From: Phoebastria nigripes
Taxonomy: Eukaryota; Chordata; Aves; Procellariiformes; Diomedeidae
Assembly: GCA_035582835.1 (NCBI GenBank)
Contig: JAYKAV010002553.1
Coordinates: 467,807 to 531,806, forward strand
DNA: 64,000 nucleotides
Direction of reading: 5' to 3'
Shown piece after piece: positions 36,996-49,390 of the stretch (its first letter is position 1; each line of letters starts with the position of its first letter). The position numbers were made by a program, and so were the translations under genes. Under the pieces are notes generated by a model, which did no database searches, was not told where the DNA came from, and saw only the letters and a list, made by a program, of their open reading frames with translations.

Positions 36996-37252
36996 TTGAA
37001 ACATTGAGGCAAATCCCTTATCTTCTGGTACTTTACTCTCAGATATCCAAACCAGCCTCCGCTATAGTCTTCATGAAATTCAAGCTGCAAATAAATAGAA
37101 ATACACTGGCTAAATTTTATCACTGTTCCTATCCAAAATCATGACAAAAAGGACTGAAAACCTTGCCTTCAAGAGACAAAATTTGCTGGCTCATGCCTCA
37201 AACAACTGTGACAGAAAAGCCGTAACTCCGAAGCATAGCCTAAGTGGATGCA

Positions 37253-37300
37253 CAGCCTCTTCCCTTCTCCCAGTGAAAGCATAGCCTGTTCCCTTCTCCC
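37253..37300. repeat. short imperfect tandem duplication
   Basis: 'cagcctcttcccttctccc' and 'agcctgttcccttctcccg' follow each other at about 33 bp spacing. Confidence 0.7.
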
Positions 37301-39968
37301 GATTTTTAATCCCTGGAGTTCAAAATTATTGTGGCTGGCATTCATGGATACCAAAACAACCAGAAATCTGGTTGGTTATCACAGAAAGAGAAAAAATAAA
37401 ATTCTGGGGAGACTCAGGGAGTGAATCAGCAGTGTATTTGAGGACTGCATGTTACACCACGTTTTTCCTATTTGCGGATACAAACACTGATCCTTGAGGC
37501 CAGGTTAGCGCACGTCCTATTTTCCTCCTCCTGCTTTCTCTCCCCTCCTGCCTTGTTGGTGTTTTCTGCCCAGCTTTCATCACTAGTGTGTATTTCAGTG
37601 TCTTTTCCTGACTAGGCTTGTCCTGGGCACTGCCTTCAATGCTCCAAATATCCCCGTAGTCATCAGAAATTCTGTGCAGATTTCTCCCTCTCTTCCACAC
37701 AAATGGGTTTTCCCCACTGTTCCTGCTCCCAGGCTTTGACACAATCACCCAAAGTCCCAGAGAGCATGTTTAAAAAAAAAAAAATGAGAGGAGGGTAAAT
37801 GTTGAGATGTACCAGGCAAAAAAAATGGAAAATGGTCCCACATCCACCGCTTCATATTCCCCAGTGATGACGGGAAGCAGGAAATGTGAATGAGTCCTCC
37901 AGCAAAGAGTAACCTGGGGAGACCCTAAGAAAGGGTGTGGGTGTCCCAAGGAATATAGCTCTGTCCTCTGCACAGGACGGCGATCCCTGTGTTTGCTCAG
38001 CAAACATAGGCAGGGCCTCCAAAGACAGATGGACAGGGGATGATCTCACAGCCATTTAGCTGATTAGCCAGAAAACATAGGTCATCTTGTGGAACTCCAC
38101 ATTTTAAAGAATTAAGCCATAAGATTATGAAAGGACTTCATATGCCACTAATGCATCTTTTAACTCTCCAGTGCCCTTCAGTGCTCTTAATCCACTACTG
38201 TAACACCTGATATCACAATATTTGAGTACTTCACTCACTACACCCAACAAGGAAAAGAAATGCTCTCCTATCCCAGTCTTACCTAGGGGGTAACAAGGTA
38301 AAGTCAGCTTGAGTCACCCAGGATGACATGGAAAAGCTGTGGTCCAGCAAAGTGCTGAACAAGGCTTGGTGAATGCTCTGTTAACCAAACTGTCCTGCCC
38401 ACCTGCTTAGTCCTGTTGTCCCACCACAGGAAAAGGCAGAGGCAGTAAAGCAACTTAAGGACAGTTCAAGTCCTTTGAGTTCTTATCTGAACAGAGACGG
38501 TATTTAGTCAGCACAGAACACACCATGTGTATTACAGATGATGAAACTTCCCCAACATTTCTACAGTACAAAATATGGACTGTATTTTTTATATCCCTCC
38601 ACATGACAGCACAGGTGTCTAAGTTACAGTGAGAGAAAATGAACAGGGCCCAGAGGGAGCTGCAGAAATGTGTTTTAAAAGAAAAGAACATTGAGTAGTT
38701 CTTTAACAAACTTTGCACCCATGCTGGTTCCAGTTATCTTGAGTAATTTCAGAGTGATGAGTGATCTGGGAATTTCTGTATCACATTAGCGTAAGCGCCT
38801 GTTTCCAGCCTTACAGGATCCTAAGTTATTAAAATCTCTGAGGCCAAGGCACGTGGGAGCCAAATTTGGATGCCTGTACTCACATCAAGTAACACATTCT
38901 GTTCAAGCTCTGCCACTGCCATCAGTGGGTGTAGCTAACAAATGCATCACTACTACAGAAGTAGAGATCTCAAATCCTAGTTTTTATAACTGTGAGCGGC
39001 CCAGAGGTGAATCTCAGCTCATGCACAAACTTTGAGCTGGCCGCAGGAACTGATGAGAGATGTCCCATAAACTGTGGGACATGTGACATCCATATGGGAT
39101 GAGAACACAAAACTACAGTCCAGTGATTAGCACCAACATCTGGGACTAAGGAAAGAAGTTGAAGGCAAGAGCCAGGATACAAAGCCACAGATCAGGATTG
39201 GAGCTTAGGACTTTGTTTTTGACCAGTGGGGAGCCATCACAGATGCTGCCTGCCAGAGCTACAGCAAAATGCATAGAGTGACTTGTGTGTCCATGACTAA
39301 CAGAGAGGTCTTGCTTACTCTGCTGAGTGGAAATTCACATCCCAACCTCACGAGTTCTGATGCAACCGTAATTTTCTCCTGGCCTTAAAGTCTCTACATC
39401 TGAGCTCTCTCAGGGAAGGTATAATTATTTGAAAAGGTCTCAGAGAGAAAAATAAGACCTCTCCCTGTCAGGCTGACTGATCCCATGAACCAGGTGAAGA
39501 TTATAGTCTTCACAAGCCCATTCACAGCAGCCTGAGAGATGAAAGTCATGCTTTGAAGGCAAAAACATTCGACAAAGGCTGCCCCAGACAGCGCCAGCCA
39601 CATTCAAATCAGATGAAGACTGTCCCATTTGATGAAGGATGCTTACCTGAGCCCCTACTAATAAACAGCACAGAGCAGCACAAATGAGCAGCTTACCTCT
39701 GATTTTGGCATCTCTCTATCATTATTATTTCACCTTTCCTGGAAGTTTTAATTAAGAGGTTTGATAATGTAGTATTTGATAGGCTGATGAACTCCACAGA
39801 GTAGTGGCTCATCTCCCTCTGAAACTTATAGCTATACCCATTTTCTCCCTCTTTCATAGCCTAATAAAAAGAAATCACCAAATTCCCGAGGCTAAAGTGT
39901 TCTTGCATTTCTTTTTCTGTACACATCGTGCAAGCCAGAGCTTGTAAGCCATCACAGTTTGCAGCTTT

Positions 39969-39997
39969 AAAAAGAAAGAAAGGAAAAAAGAAAGAAA
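39969..39997. repeat. (GAAA)n-like purine repeat
   Basis: Run of AAAG and AAAAAG units, imperfect. Confidence 0.85.
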
Positions 39998-42066
39998 TCA
40001 GAGAGCTAAGGGGAGTTATTATGTTCCAAAATTTCAACATCTCTGACCCCTGGCACTACGAATTGGTTCAAATCTCTCTCACTCTGGGAAAAACCTAATT
40101 CACTCTCTTGGAAAGTTTATTGTCAATGGGATTCTACTGTTTCTGAGTGGAATAAAGATTTCTAGGTGTATGCCATATGAGTTTTAACTATAGAAGACTT
40201 CTACATTTTCTAAGAGAAAGAGACACTTGAAACAGAGGCTTTATATAACGCCGTGTTAAAAAGCAGCATTCAAACTATGCAACCAAAAGGCTGTATGAAA
40301 AATGAAGTAGATTGTGGAAAACAACCTACAGGTTTGGGTGTCAAATGGACAAACTGGCGATTTCCATTAACCATTATTATATGAAAGTAGAAAAAACCCA
40401 CAATAACACAGCCTCTCCTTTAGAAAAACATTCCGCTTTGTTCCAAAGTCAGCTCAGCCCTTGCACTTTATCCTCCAAGAAAGCCTCTCCCCCCTAAGCT
40501 CAACTGTGCTATTTGAAGGGTAGGGTACAATTATCCCATAAGACCAGCTATTCTACTCCACAGAAGGATACACCTGGAGAGGATCTACACTAACCTTTGT
40601 CATGTGCACCTAGCATGAATAGTGAAATCAAAGGATTTTGGATAGTTAGGTCAATCAACCACCTGCCACCACAACCAGGAGAACATAACCACCTTTCCTT
40701 CACTATGGAAATGTGAAACAGTGACATGGTCACAAAGGTTCTAGATCTTTGATACATTTTGCAGGTCTATGTGACTTAGGAGCCTTACAACTTCCTTTCC
40801 TAGATGTTCAAAAACCTTCTTACATTGTCCAAAATCCACAGGCACACTGAGGGAAATCTCCAGACTTGGTGCCAAAAAGTCTTGTTTTAAATGTGGGAGT
40901 CTAAAGCTGTTTAGAGAGATTTGCAGAAGGACCTAGACAATTTGAAAATCCCATGAGGTGTCTATATCCGCTGCAAGGTGTGGAAATACTGCAAATCCAA
41001 TCCGTAGATATTTTGGGCCTGGATTTCAGGTACTTTTAATGACACACAAGAATTTCTATGAGAATTTTACTCTAAGAGATATACATCATGCTTTGCAATT
41101 GGGAGTCAATTCTTAAGTCATCCAAGTCCTTTTTATTTTTAACCATTCAAAATAAGAGCCTCCGATTCCTCAATATTATGAACTTTTTTGGCCTTAAGGA
41201 CCAGGCACTTCTTCAACCATTCACAGATTCTGTAAATCAGCACTTCTGTATGTTCACACACACACCATCATCTGGCATGTAGTACAGCTTTCAGAATCTG
41301 ATTCAAGCCCCAAATCCTAGATTCAACTGCAGAAGATTACTTCTCTTTCTCTCTAAATTCAGTTCTTGGGCCTTCACATGGTGGAGAGAAGTTTGGAAAA
41401 GCGGCATCTGAAATGGAGGAGCTTGGAGACACGAACTAAATTTGTTTAATCATCTGCTTTTAAGACACTCTCCCAATTTTGGAGGCTGACACTTGGGAAA
41501 TGCAAAAGAAGATAGTCACAAAGCAGATTTTTAGCAAACTGTTTGCAGATCCTGGGCTCTCACCAGTCAGTAGAAAGAAACTGGCTCCTCAGAGAGTGAT
41601 TCAAAGCAGAGTCTGAATCATCCTTTCTCCCAACGGTTGTATAAGGAGTCTGGTCAGAGTGGCTGGCTCTGCACAAAGACTATGTTGTAGGCTAAAGTAG
41701 CTCTCAGAAGGGTTGAAAAATAGGAGGTCTAATGATCATAACTTTGACACTGAAGCACTGGGCACTTTCTCTGTGTTACAGTAAGTAGGTATATAACAAA
41801 AAAGCAGGAGGTTTGCAATTATCAAAAGACTTGTACTCATCTGTACAAGACACCACTGTTATCAGACAAGAAAGAGGTACAAACATAGAGACATTCAGCT
41901 ATAGCACTGCAAGATACGTACCATCAATTGAGTATATAACATTGACGATGACCAAAACCAAGGGCATACTTAGTATTCAGGTAAAGCAACCAATCCCTTC
42001 AAGTCAGATGACCTTCTCCCCTCCATGACCTGCCCAAAGCAAGCAAAGCCTGAGGGCATAACTCAC

Positions 42067-42140
42067 CAGTAAAACCTGTTTGGAGTGACCCGCTCGTGCA
42101 TGAGCTGCCATTTTCTTCCAAAGTCCATGGAGCTGTACAG
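42067..42140 (-). CDS. SORCS3: SORCS3 internal exon, VPS10 domain with Asp-box (exon a of four visible)
   Basis: This 74 bp minus-strand exon has the acceptor 'ctctgtctttcag' and the donor ACTG|GTGAGT. It starts in phase 0 and holds 24 codons plus two bases of a Trp codon finished at 22594. The peptide begins LYSSMDFGRKWQLMHER and ends NRFY(W). SMDFGRKW is a perfect BNR/Asp-box (S-x-D-x-G-x-x-W), the signature of VPS10 propeller blades. MDFGR and LMHER agree with my memory of SORCS3, while SORCS1 has AEFGR and LIQEG there. The preceding exon, expected to end …DQK, is not found in the 21.9 kb to the right, so that intron is longer than this. Confidence 0.93.
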
Positions 42141-44156
42141 CTGAAAGACAGAGAGAGAAACTAAGTATAAACTTTGAGGAAGAAGAGGAAGGACTGCCAC
42201 TAAATAAAGTATTAAAATCAGCTCAGATTAAAGAACAGGAATGGGTTGTCCTGCACAGCTTTTGATCAGCCTCGCTGCCAGGGAAGGCTAATAAGGCAAT
42301 CTTCTCCCCTCACGTTTAACCCAGACTGAGCTGCTGAGACTCAAAAGCAGGTTGGGTCTTCTAAAACCTTTTCAAATATTTTTGTGCTTCCTGATTTCAG
42401 CTGTCAACACATTCACTTTGGCTGCCATATGACAAAGCTGGCAGTCCCCCTGGCTTTTTCAGCCCAACAGGAAGCAGGTGATTGATGACATGTAAATTCC
42501 TAACATTAAATAGAATGAAAGACAAATTAGATTAGTTAACATGACTATGATGTGGTAGGTAGTGACTCTCTACTCAAGGTCATGCTGCGATTCATTTTTA
42601 TGGTCTTCTGTGTGGGAAAGAAAAGGAAATTGCTCCTAATTTACAACTTCTATGTTNAGAACAAGGTCTAAATTTTGAGGTAAGTTAGAAATCAATCTGC
42701 TCATTAGTTAAACATTAAAGATAGTGAAGTGGTTCTTCTTGAAAGCCAAATTTTCAATCTAACGATCGTTTTGAGACTCTCTGGCTAACAAATGGTGCAG
42801 CTGTAATGTAAACAAATTTCCATGCAACTCCACACTAAGTCTCAGACATAGGTTCGCTTCATATATACTTGGCATAATACCACAAACACCATCCTCCATA
42901 TAATTAGTTTATTACCCACAATCCACTCACTTATAATCAAAGCATATGTAAGCTCCTTTTCTCCAATTTTGAGCAAGTTTGGTTCTTCAGAAAAAAAATA
43001 CACTTTGAGAAATAACTACTCTGCTTTACAACTAGATCACAGAGAAATAAATAGCAGGCAGTGTTTTGAACAGGATTTCAAAGAAATTTCATCTGAAATA
43101 AATTCTGGCTTAATAAAATAAGGGTTGATTGCAGGCTAAGGAGGTAGATAACAGAGCTGAGAAACTTAAATGTTTGTAATATCCAAATTTAGGTCCTTAA
43201 TGGGAAAACGATATAATTTGAGTAAAAGTTCTGCAGTTGATCTGATTTTGAGTAACTGGATTTACAAATCGGAGGCAGGTCCATGTTCAGATTAGAAGGG
43301 TTCACAACCTAGTGATGTGTACTATGGCACAGCTATAATGGATGGCTAAGTGTGACTGGGAAGATAAACTATACGTGCTTGCACTGAATATTAAACTCTC
43401 TTGAATGGGCAGTATCTTTGACCACAGAGATCCAGCAGCCACATCAGAGCTGGACCATAGAACAATTTACAAAGATGATTGGAAAGGGCTGTTTGAGCAG
43501 TGCCCAAAGCCTGAGGCAGCTGATTAATTCTTACTACGTTTATACTCAACTACACAACCAAACCACTGTATAGCTAGCAAAAGGAAACTCAAAAACTGAA
43601 ATTCAGATCCCATCAAGTATCTAATGCAACTGGTATGTGTAAAGACAAAAGAATCAGTCCTTTGCATTTATGCCAACGGGAAGTCCAGTTTCTGCCAATG
43701 ACAGCTCAAGCTGCCAGTGAATAAAGCACATCAGGGGAAAAGAGATGGAAGCAGGCATCCTCCAATCTTCATGTCAAAATGGGCTCCAATTATGTAGACT
43801 TCACTCCAACCAACATCACTAGGCTTGTGGTAAGAAATATTAGGAAAGATTTTCTGCCCCATGTTCTTCAGGAGATCAGACATGATCTGAATATTCCAAT
43901 TCAGCTGTATTTCTTTGGCACTGTCACTAGATAAGGTAAGATACTGCACTAAAAGGCCACATTATCTGGGCTTCCTCTGCTTTTCTGGTCAACCAATCAC
44001 AGTGATAGTCTAAAAAAATACAGTAGAGAATCCTCTGCCCCAAAAGGAATTCTCTGTAGATACAAAATAAAGCATTGCTTATCTTTTTTAATTAAAGGAG
44101 CCAGGAAAAGAAAATTCCTTCTTCAAATTCGAGGGTAGGCTTATGAAGTCAACATC

Positions 44157-44282
44157 AAGGCCGTACATCAAGAAGGTAAATAGCAAATGTTTATCCAAAN
44201 AGCATCACATCTTTCCTTCTGAAGGAACATCCGGATTTCTAGAAACAATAATTGAAAATCCACACTCCAAGAGTCAAAACTG
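44157..44282 (+). repeat. copy 1 of an unidentified direct repeat
   Basis: 44157-44209 matches 46241-46293 without gaps: 49 of 52 readable bases agree, one position being N. A second shared block, 'tccacactc', follows at about 44259. The intervening 50 bp or so are partly missing in copy 2. The family is not recognised. Confidence 0.8.
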
Positions 44283-44933
44283 TACAGTGCTACAACTCTG
44301 CCTTGACATTAGCATGGTGCCTGCCAGCAGTACTCCTTGAGTCATTTGACATGGCTTTACACATACAGGGACCTCTGCACACAGACTGAGTTGCATCAGT
44401 TGCATCAAACAACTTGGCTATCCTTTCCATTTCCTGACTGCAGGTACAACTTGCAGATTGAGCCACAGTGCTGTACAAATCACAGGCTCCAGGCAGCTTA
44501 GCCTCAGTTAACTCCCGTTCACAAGCAAGTGCAAGTGGAACTAGCATCTGTATTGTATTCTGCAATGGATTAACCATTCTCACCATGAGAGGCAAGGATT
44601 AGCAAAATACATCCATTTCCTTAGATTCTCCTTTATCTTTTGCCCCTAGCATTTCCTTTTCTTTTGCAGCTGCATACCAGCAGTAGCTACAGATAGCTCA
44701 GTGGCATGAAGCACAATCTCTTTCTAACTACTCATCTCTCCCACAGTGTCTCATTCAGGGAGCATCCTTCTCTCCATCAAGTTAAAAACCAGAGACCAGC
44801 TACTGAGTACTTTTCCCCCCCCTTCTTTCTATTAAAGCTCAGACTGACTGATGGTNGAAGGATTAAATTGAACTTGCAGCCTTTAGATGATTTCAGATAA
44901 AGAGATAAGGAGGATATTATTCATTTCAAGAAC

Positions 44934-44952
44934 TTTTATTTATTTATTTACC
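44934..44952. repeat. (TTTA)n simple repeat
   Basis: Four TTTA units in tandem. Confidence 0.9.
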
Positions 44953-45149
44953 TACTTATTCTAGGTGTCCACTTTGAATTTTAACCAGATGATTGACTCT
45001 TAAAGCTGTATGACAGAACAAATTCCTGAAAGGTCTCTCTGGCCCAGTTCGCTTTTACAGTATTATTTACAGATGCGAATGTAAAGGTCAATGTTGAATT
45101 ACTAAATAATACACACAATAAAGAGTTTTCTAGTATGCATTAAAATTGA

Positions 45150-45162
45150 ATATATATATACA
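45150..45162. repeat. short (AT)n repeat
   Basis: Five TA units followed by CAC. Confidence 0.85.
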
Positions 45163-45564
45163 CTTTCTGTGCATTTCCTTTCACAGGAGAAGAGATGCTT
45201 TTAGAAGAGACAACAAATTTAGTGGCAAGTAGAGCAGATTTCAATAGAGATTAATTTGTCCTAAGGCTGAATACTAAGCGATGGAAAGAAAAGAGGTTTG
45301 TTTGGTGCCAAGATTTTCCCTTTTTAAAGCTCTGCTTTGGCTCTTTAGTGACAAATAACCTCTGGCATTTCCACCTCCCAGAGCACTCCAACACATTGGT
45401 TTAAGAGGGATGGACTTAGTGTACCATGAGGGTGTACTGTGAGGGTATGCCCTTTCTGCAACTCCGTTTTGTTATTTGACCTACTCTGATGAATGAAAAA
45501 TTAAGACCGTTACNGGTCTTTATGTTTGTATGGGCTCGTCTTGTGCCTTAACACAGCTAAAAAG

Positions 45565-45650
45565 TGGCATGCAGAGGACTTGACTAAGGAGCAATTCAGA
45601 AGCAGGATGCAAACCAGAAGGACAAAGTCCTGACTCAAGGCAAGGGTGGC
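45565..45650 (-). repeat. possible CORE-SINE remnant (weak)
   Basis: 'cttgactaaggagcaattca' / 'gcaaaccagaaggac' / 'aagtcctgactc' loosely follows the reversed MIR order. Divergence is high. Confidence 0.35.
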
Positions 45651-46240
45651 AAAATTCAGTTTTTAACATGAAAATAAACTCAGAATCCTGCATCTACCAC
45701 AGAGGGACCTTAGTAAACACAGTCAGAGCACTTGGCCGATCCCAGCAACCTCTGCACCTATTTGAGCAGGCAGGTTCCAGGAGCCTTCTGAAAGCTGAGN
45801 TACTTTTGAGAACAAACACACAATGTGCAAATACCCTACTGAGCCCATCTGAATGATGCTAATGAACCTCATCTACCCTTGCAGCAGACAACAGGGGTTT
45901 TTACTAGGCATGACCCTAGAATTTCTGCTTGCCCTGGCATGCAGACTGGCATGCAACACTGCCACAGGGCAGATGGGATACAGGAAGGTGAAGGGGCCAG
46001 CATCGCACATCAAAAAAATATACCTTTTAATGTGCTTTCAGGCCTGATGAAGCACCTAAAGTATTACCCTGAAAGAATCAGACTGGTCACACTAGCAGGA
46101 TCCAAGAGCAGCTCTGCTTTCACACCTGGCTTTGAGGTCACCCCAGCTCAGTAGTGCAGGCACAGTCTTTGAAAATGGGTACTGAGCATGTGGGAAAACC
46201 TGCCTATGCTCAGGAGCCTAGTTAGACCTACCATTAAAAA

Positions 46241-46330
46241 AAGGCCACACATCAAGAAGGCAAATAGCAAATGTTTATCCAAACAGCATCACAATGCTCC
46301 ACACTCAAGAATCGTAGCAACAGTCATATC
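46241..46330 (+). repeat. copy 2 of the unidentified direct repeat
   Basis: Partner of 44157-44282, offset 2084 bp. After the 53 bp core it jumps directly to the 'ccacactcaaga' block, so about 45 bp present in copy 1 are absent here. Confidence 0.8.
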
Positions 46331-46467
46331 ACATCCACCAACACAGTCCTGTGTTTTACCAAGAATACACAATCTGTGTGAGGAAAGACCTTGGCAGCCC
46401 AAGTGATATACAACTTTATTTCACCACAGGCCAGAACCTTAACTCATGCTTGTGTTGCTCAGCACAG

Positions 46468-46535
46468 AACTCTGAATCATAAGGATATTACATACCACAA
46501 CAACTCTGAATCATAAGGATATTACATACCACAGG
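46468..46535. repeat. 34 bp tandem duplication
   Basis: The unit 'aactctgaatcataaggata…' is present twice, at 46468 and 46502, with no mismatch across 32 bp. This marks a recent duplication, or an assembly duplication. Confidence 0.93.
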
Positions 46536-46722
46536 TAGAATGCTTCTTCTTCAAACTCGAAGAGCACTTGCAACATTTTATTTAACACTGGCATTGTTTC
46601 CGAGATAAGCAGCAAGCCTCTTAAAGAAGGAGTTTTATCCCTGGTGTCAGATTCTATGCCACGAAAACATACAACATGCCAGAAACACAGTCAGAACTAC
46701 AGAGCTGGAAAGGAAGGAGTTA

Positions 46723-46742
46723 TACACACACACATGCATGCA
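46723..46742. repeat. (CA)n-type simple repeat
   Basis: ACACACACACATGCATGCA, with an N at 46743. Confidence 0.85.
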
Positions 46743-48675
46743 NAGTGTTGCATATGAAAAATGTCTCAATGCTGTTGCAATTCTCCAGTACAAACTCTCG
46801 GGGTGACACATCCTGCTGGCTTGCTTGGATGATCTTGTTTGGGGCTGGGGTAGTTTGTTTTGGGTGTTTTGTTTATTTTCCCAATGAAAGCTAGCAAAAA
46901 AATACAAAAGGATGATTTTGCTCAAGAAGTCAAGCTTCTCAGAACTGGAGCAGCATGAGAAACTGGCCTGCTTAAACTCCACTTATGGAGAGAGGGGAGA
47001 AGAATGAGCACTGAAAGAAAAACATGGAAACCACAGGAAGAGATTCAACCCCCTGACGTTAGTCATCCATATCTGAGATAGTCACCAAGGCTCATTTTTA
47101 GACAGACAAGAAACAGGCTTAAAACAGACACTTCTAAAGCACAATTCCCATACTAAGATACACTTCTAAAATTGCATATTATTCAAGCCTTAGAAGCCTC
47201 CATTTCTCTCCATAGACTCTAAAAGAAGTCCACAGGGACTAGTGCAGAAGGAGATAACCCCACCACAGACAGATGATTTAGCTGAGATGGATTTCGTGTT
47301 AGGTTCCCTGTTCCCAGGTTGACCTGCTTGGTCTTCATGGGGAAGCAGGCAGAAGACTGAAGGTTCAGCATGGGCTGAGCAAAGGTCAAGCATGCAATAG
47401 CCTGGATACACTTTACCACAGCAAGAGGCACACTGAAGATGTCATGTATGGATTGAGAAGCAATAGACAACAGCCTAAAGAAATTCAGAGAGCTTTGATA
47501 TTTATAGACTTTCTTGCTCAAACACAGAAGAAGAATTAGGGCATCAGGAACATACATAAAAAGCTTATATCCAAATAAAATCAAATACTCTTTGTTGCTA
47601 CGAAATCAGGTCTATTGGCCTGAGCAAACATCTGGAGAGAATCTCAATATTTTCCTGTCTGCCAGCCAACCCTGGAGTGAATTTGGAGCTTGCAAATAAC
47701 GGTGTCAGATAAAGTGAGGAAGAACAGCTGGACTATATGTACTTAAAGGAACAATTCATTTATTACACACAAAATTACACTTCCCCCAGACAATACATCC
47801 AGCTGATGATGGAAAGATGTATTCATATTAATCCAGCAGGGTGAGAGTTGGCCTAGTGGTAATTACTGGGCAGCAGCTGACACATGGTAAAATGATGGAA
47901 GAGGAGGGGCAGATTAGCCTGGCCTGCCATGTCCTCAGAAGAGCACGATCCCAAGCAGTAGCTTGGATTGCTTACATGAAAAGATGGCTCTGATCCCAGA
48001 AAAGCACAAAAGCAAACTAACACCTTCTCAGCCAGAGCTGGTGGGAAAAATCTACAAGATGTGTGGAGGGTTCCTGCCAAAAAATCAAACTGGGACAGAA
48101 GAAAAATAAAATTAGGTCAACATTTCTGTAGGAAATTGGACTGCATGCAAGCGGTCTGCAAAGAGTAACTCAGAAAAGCAAGTCTGTTGCAGGGTCTTAA
48201 ATTTTCTCTACAGAGGGAAAATGACCCTGACCACTGGAAAAAAATTAGAGGCTCAGAAGCTGAGAAAAAGTTGTAAACCACTCAGAAAATTGCAAGGTGT
48301 GTCTTCTCTTGTCTGTGTTACAGCTGAAATTACAAAAGGAGTAGAAGGTGCCATCATTAACATGTCAGAAAGTTCATTCCTAGAAGGAAAATGAACTGGA
48401 GGAAAAACTCACAATAGTTTTCATCCTTGAGAGTACAGAACAGAGAAGCCATGTCTGACAACTGCCAGAGATGACCCATCACATGGAAGAAGAGCACCAT
48501 ATGCAAAAAATTCAAACTGCAGTGAAAAAGTTTCTGGAGGTGACAACATCAACATTTTTTCTAAAGGCACACTGAGCAGCTGAGTACTACAGGAGAAACA
48601 TTTTGCAAGATCTTGGCACAATATTCTGTATAGAATAAATGGATGGTCCTCACTTCACTCACTGCAAAGAAAGAT

Positions 48676-49287
48676 CTGCCGGCAGTGTGCCCAGGTGGCC
48701 AAGAATGCCAACNGCATCCTGGCCTGTATCAGAAATAGTGTGGCCAGCAGGACTAGGGAAGTGATTGTCCCNCTGTACTCNGCNCTGGNGAGGCCCCACC
48801 TCGAATACTGTGTTCAGTTTTGGGCCCCTCACTACAAGAAGGACATTGAGGTGCTGGAGCGTGTCCAGAGGAGGGCAGCGAAGCTGGTGAAGGGTCTGGA
48901 GAGCAAGTCTTANNNNNNNNNNNNNNNNNNNNNNNNNNNNNNNNNNNNNNNNNNNNNNNNNNNNNNNNNNNNNNNNNNNNNNNNNNNNNNNNNNNNNNNN
49001 NNNNNNNNNNNNNNNNNNNNNNNNNNNNNNNNNNNNNNNNNNNNNNNNNNNNNNNNNNNNNNNNNNNNNNNNNNNNNNNNNNNNNNNNNNNNNNNNNNNN
49101 NNNNNNNNNNNNNNNNNNNNNNNNNNNNNNNNNNNNNNNNNNNNNNNNNNNNNNNNNNNNNNNNNNNCTTAGGGACATGGTTTAGTGGGGCTTGGTGGTG
49201 TTGGGTTGATGGTTGGACTTGATGATCTTAGAGGTCTTTTCCGACCTTAATGATTCTATGATTCTAATGATTCTATGATTCTATGAT
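48676..49287 (+). mobile_element. CR1 LINE, 3'-terminal fragment with an internal gap
   Basis: 48676-48912 encodes the end of the CR1 ORF2 reverse transcriptase polyprotein in the plus frame. Visible pieces are [30 protein letters not shown] and [16 protein letters not shown]. After an N gap, 49168-49287 is the CR1 3' end with at least four ATTCTATG-type units. It is a typical 5'-truncated copy. Five Ns between 48713 and 48790 break the frame reading, and no intact enzyme is present. It is antisense to SORCS3. Confidence 0.95.
48913..49167. other. assembly gap (255 Ns) inside the CR1 copy
   Basis: Run of N between two parts of the same CR1 in the same orientation. The missing DNA is therefore probably CR1 sequence. 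Confidence 0.98.
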
Positions 49288-49347
49288 CTTTTTTCCACAC
49301 CTAAAATTAGACATAGGAAGGATTTAATAAGGTTGCCCTTCCTTAGC

Positions 49348-49390
49348 AAAAAAAAAAACCCAAAAACAAACAAACAAACACAAAAACAAA
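49348..49390. repeat. A-rich (CAAA)n repeat next to CR1
   Basis: A11 followed by CAAA/CAAAC units, about 60 bp beyond the CR1 end. Confidence 0.9.

Larger units (their letters stand above)
22595..42066 (-). other. SORCS3: SORCS3 intron between exons a and b (about 19.5 kb)
   Basis: The donor ACTG|GTGAGT sits next to 42067 and the CCCAG acceptor next to 22594. It holds CORE-SINE remnants (23025-23160, 35940-36150, 36895-36995), homopolymers, a G-rich quadruplex-type block (29826-29955), a purine tract (31032-31083) and two related segments (30721-30920 and 33645-33840). It also has two promoter-like sites (24531 and 29181-29219). ORFs of 181, 169 and 146 codons occur at 24637, 25377 and 33000-33440. 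None matches a family I know. Confidence 0.85.

Noticed and set aside
39130..39230. Possible reverse CORE-SINE
   Set aside because: Only scattered word matches to the MIR order. Not distinguishable from chance by eye.
48753..49178. Minus-strand ORF through the gap
   Set aside because: Mostly Ns, and antisense to the CR1 coding strand.
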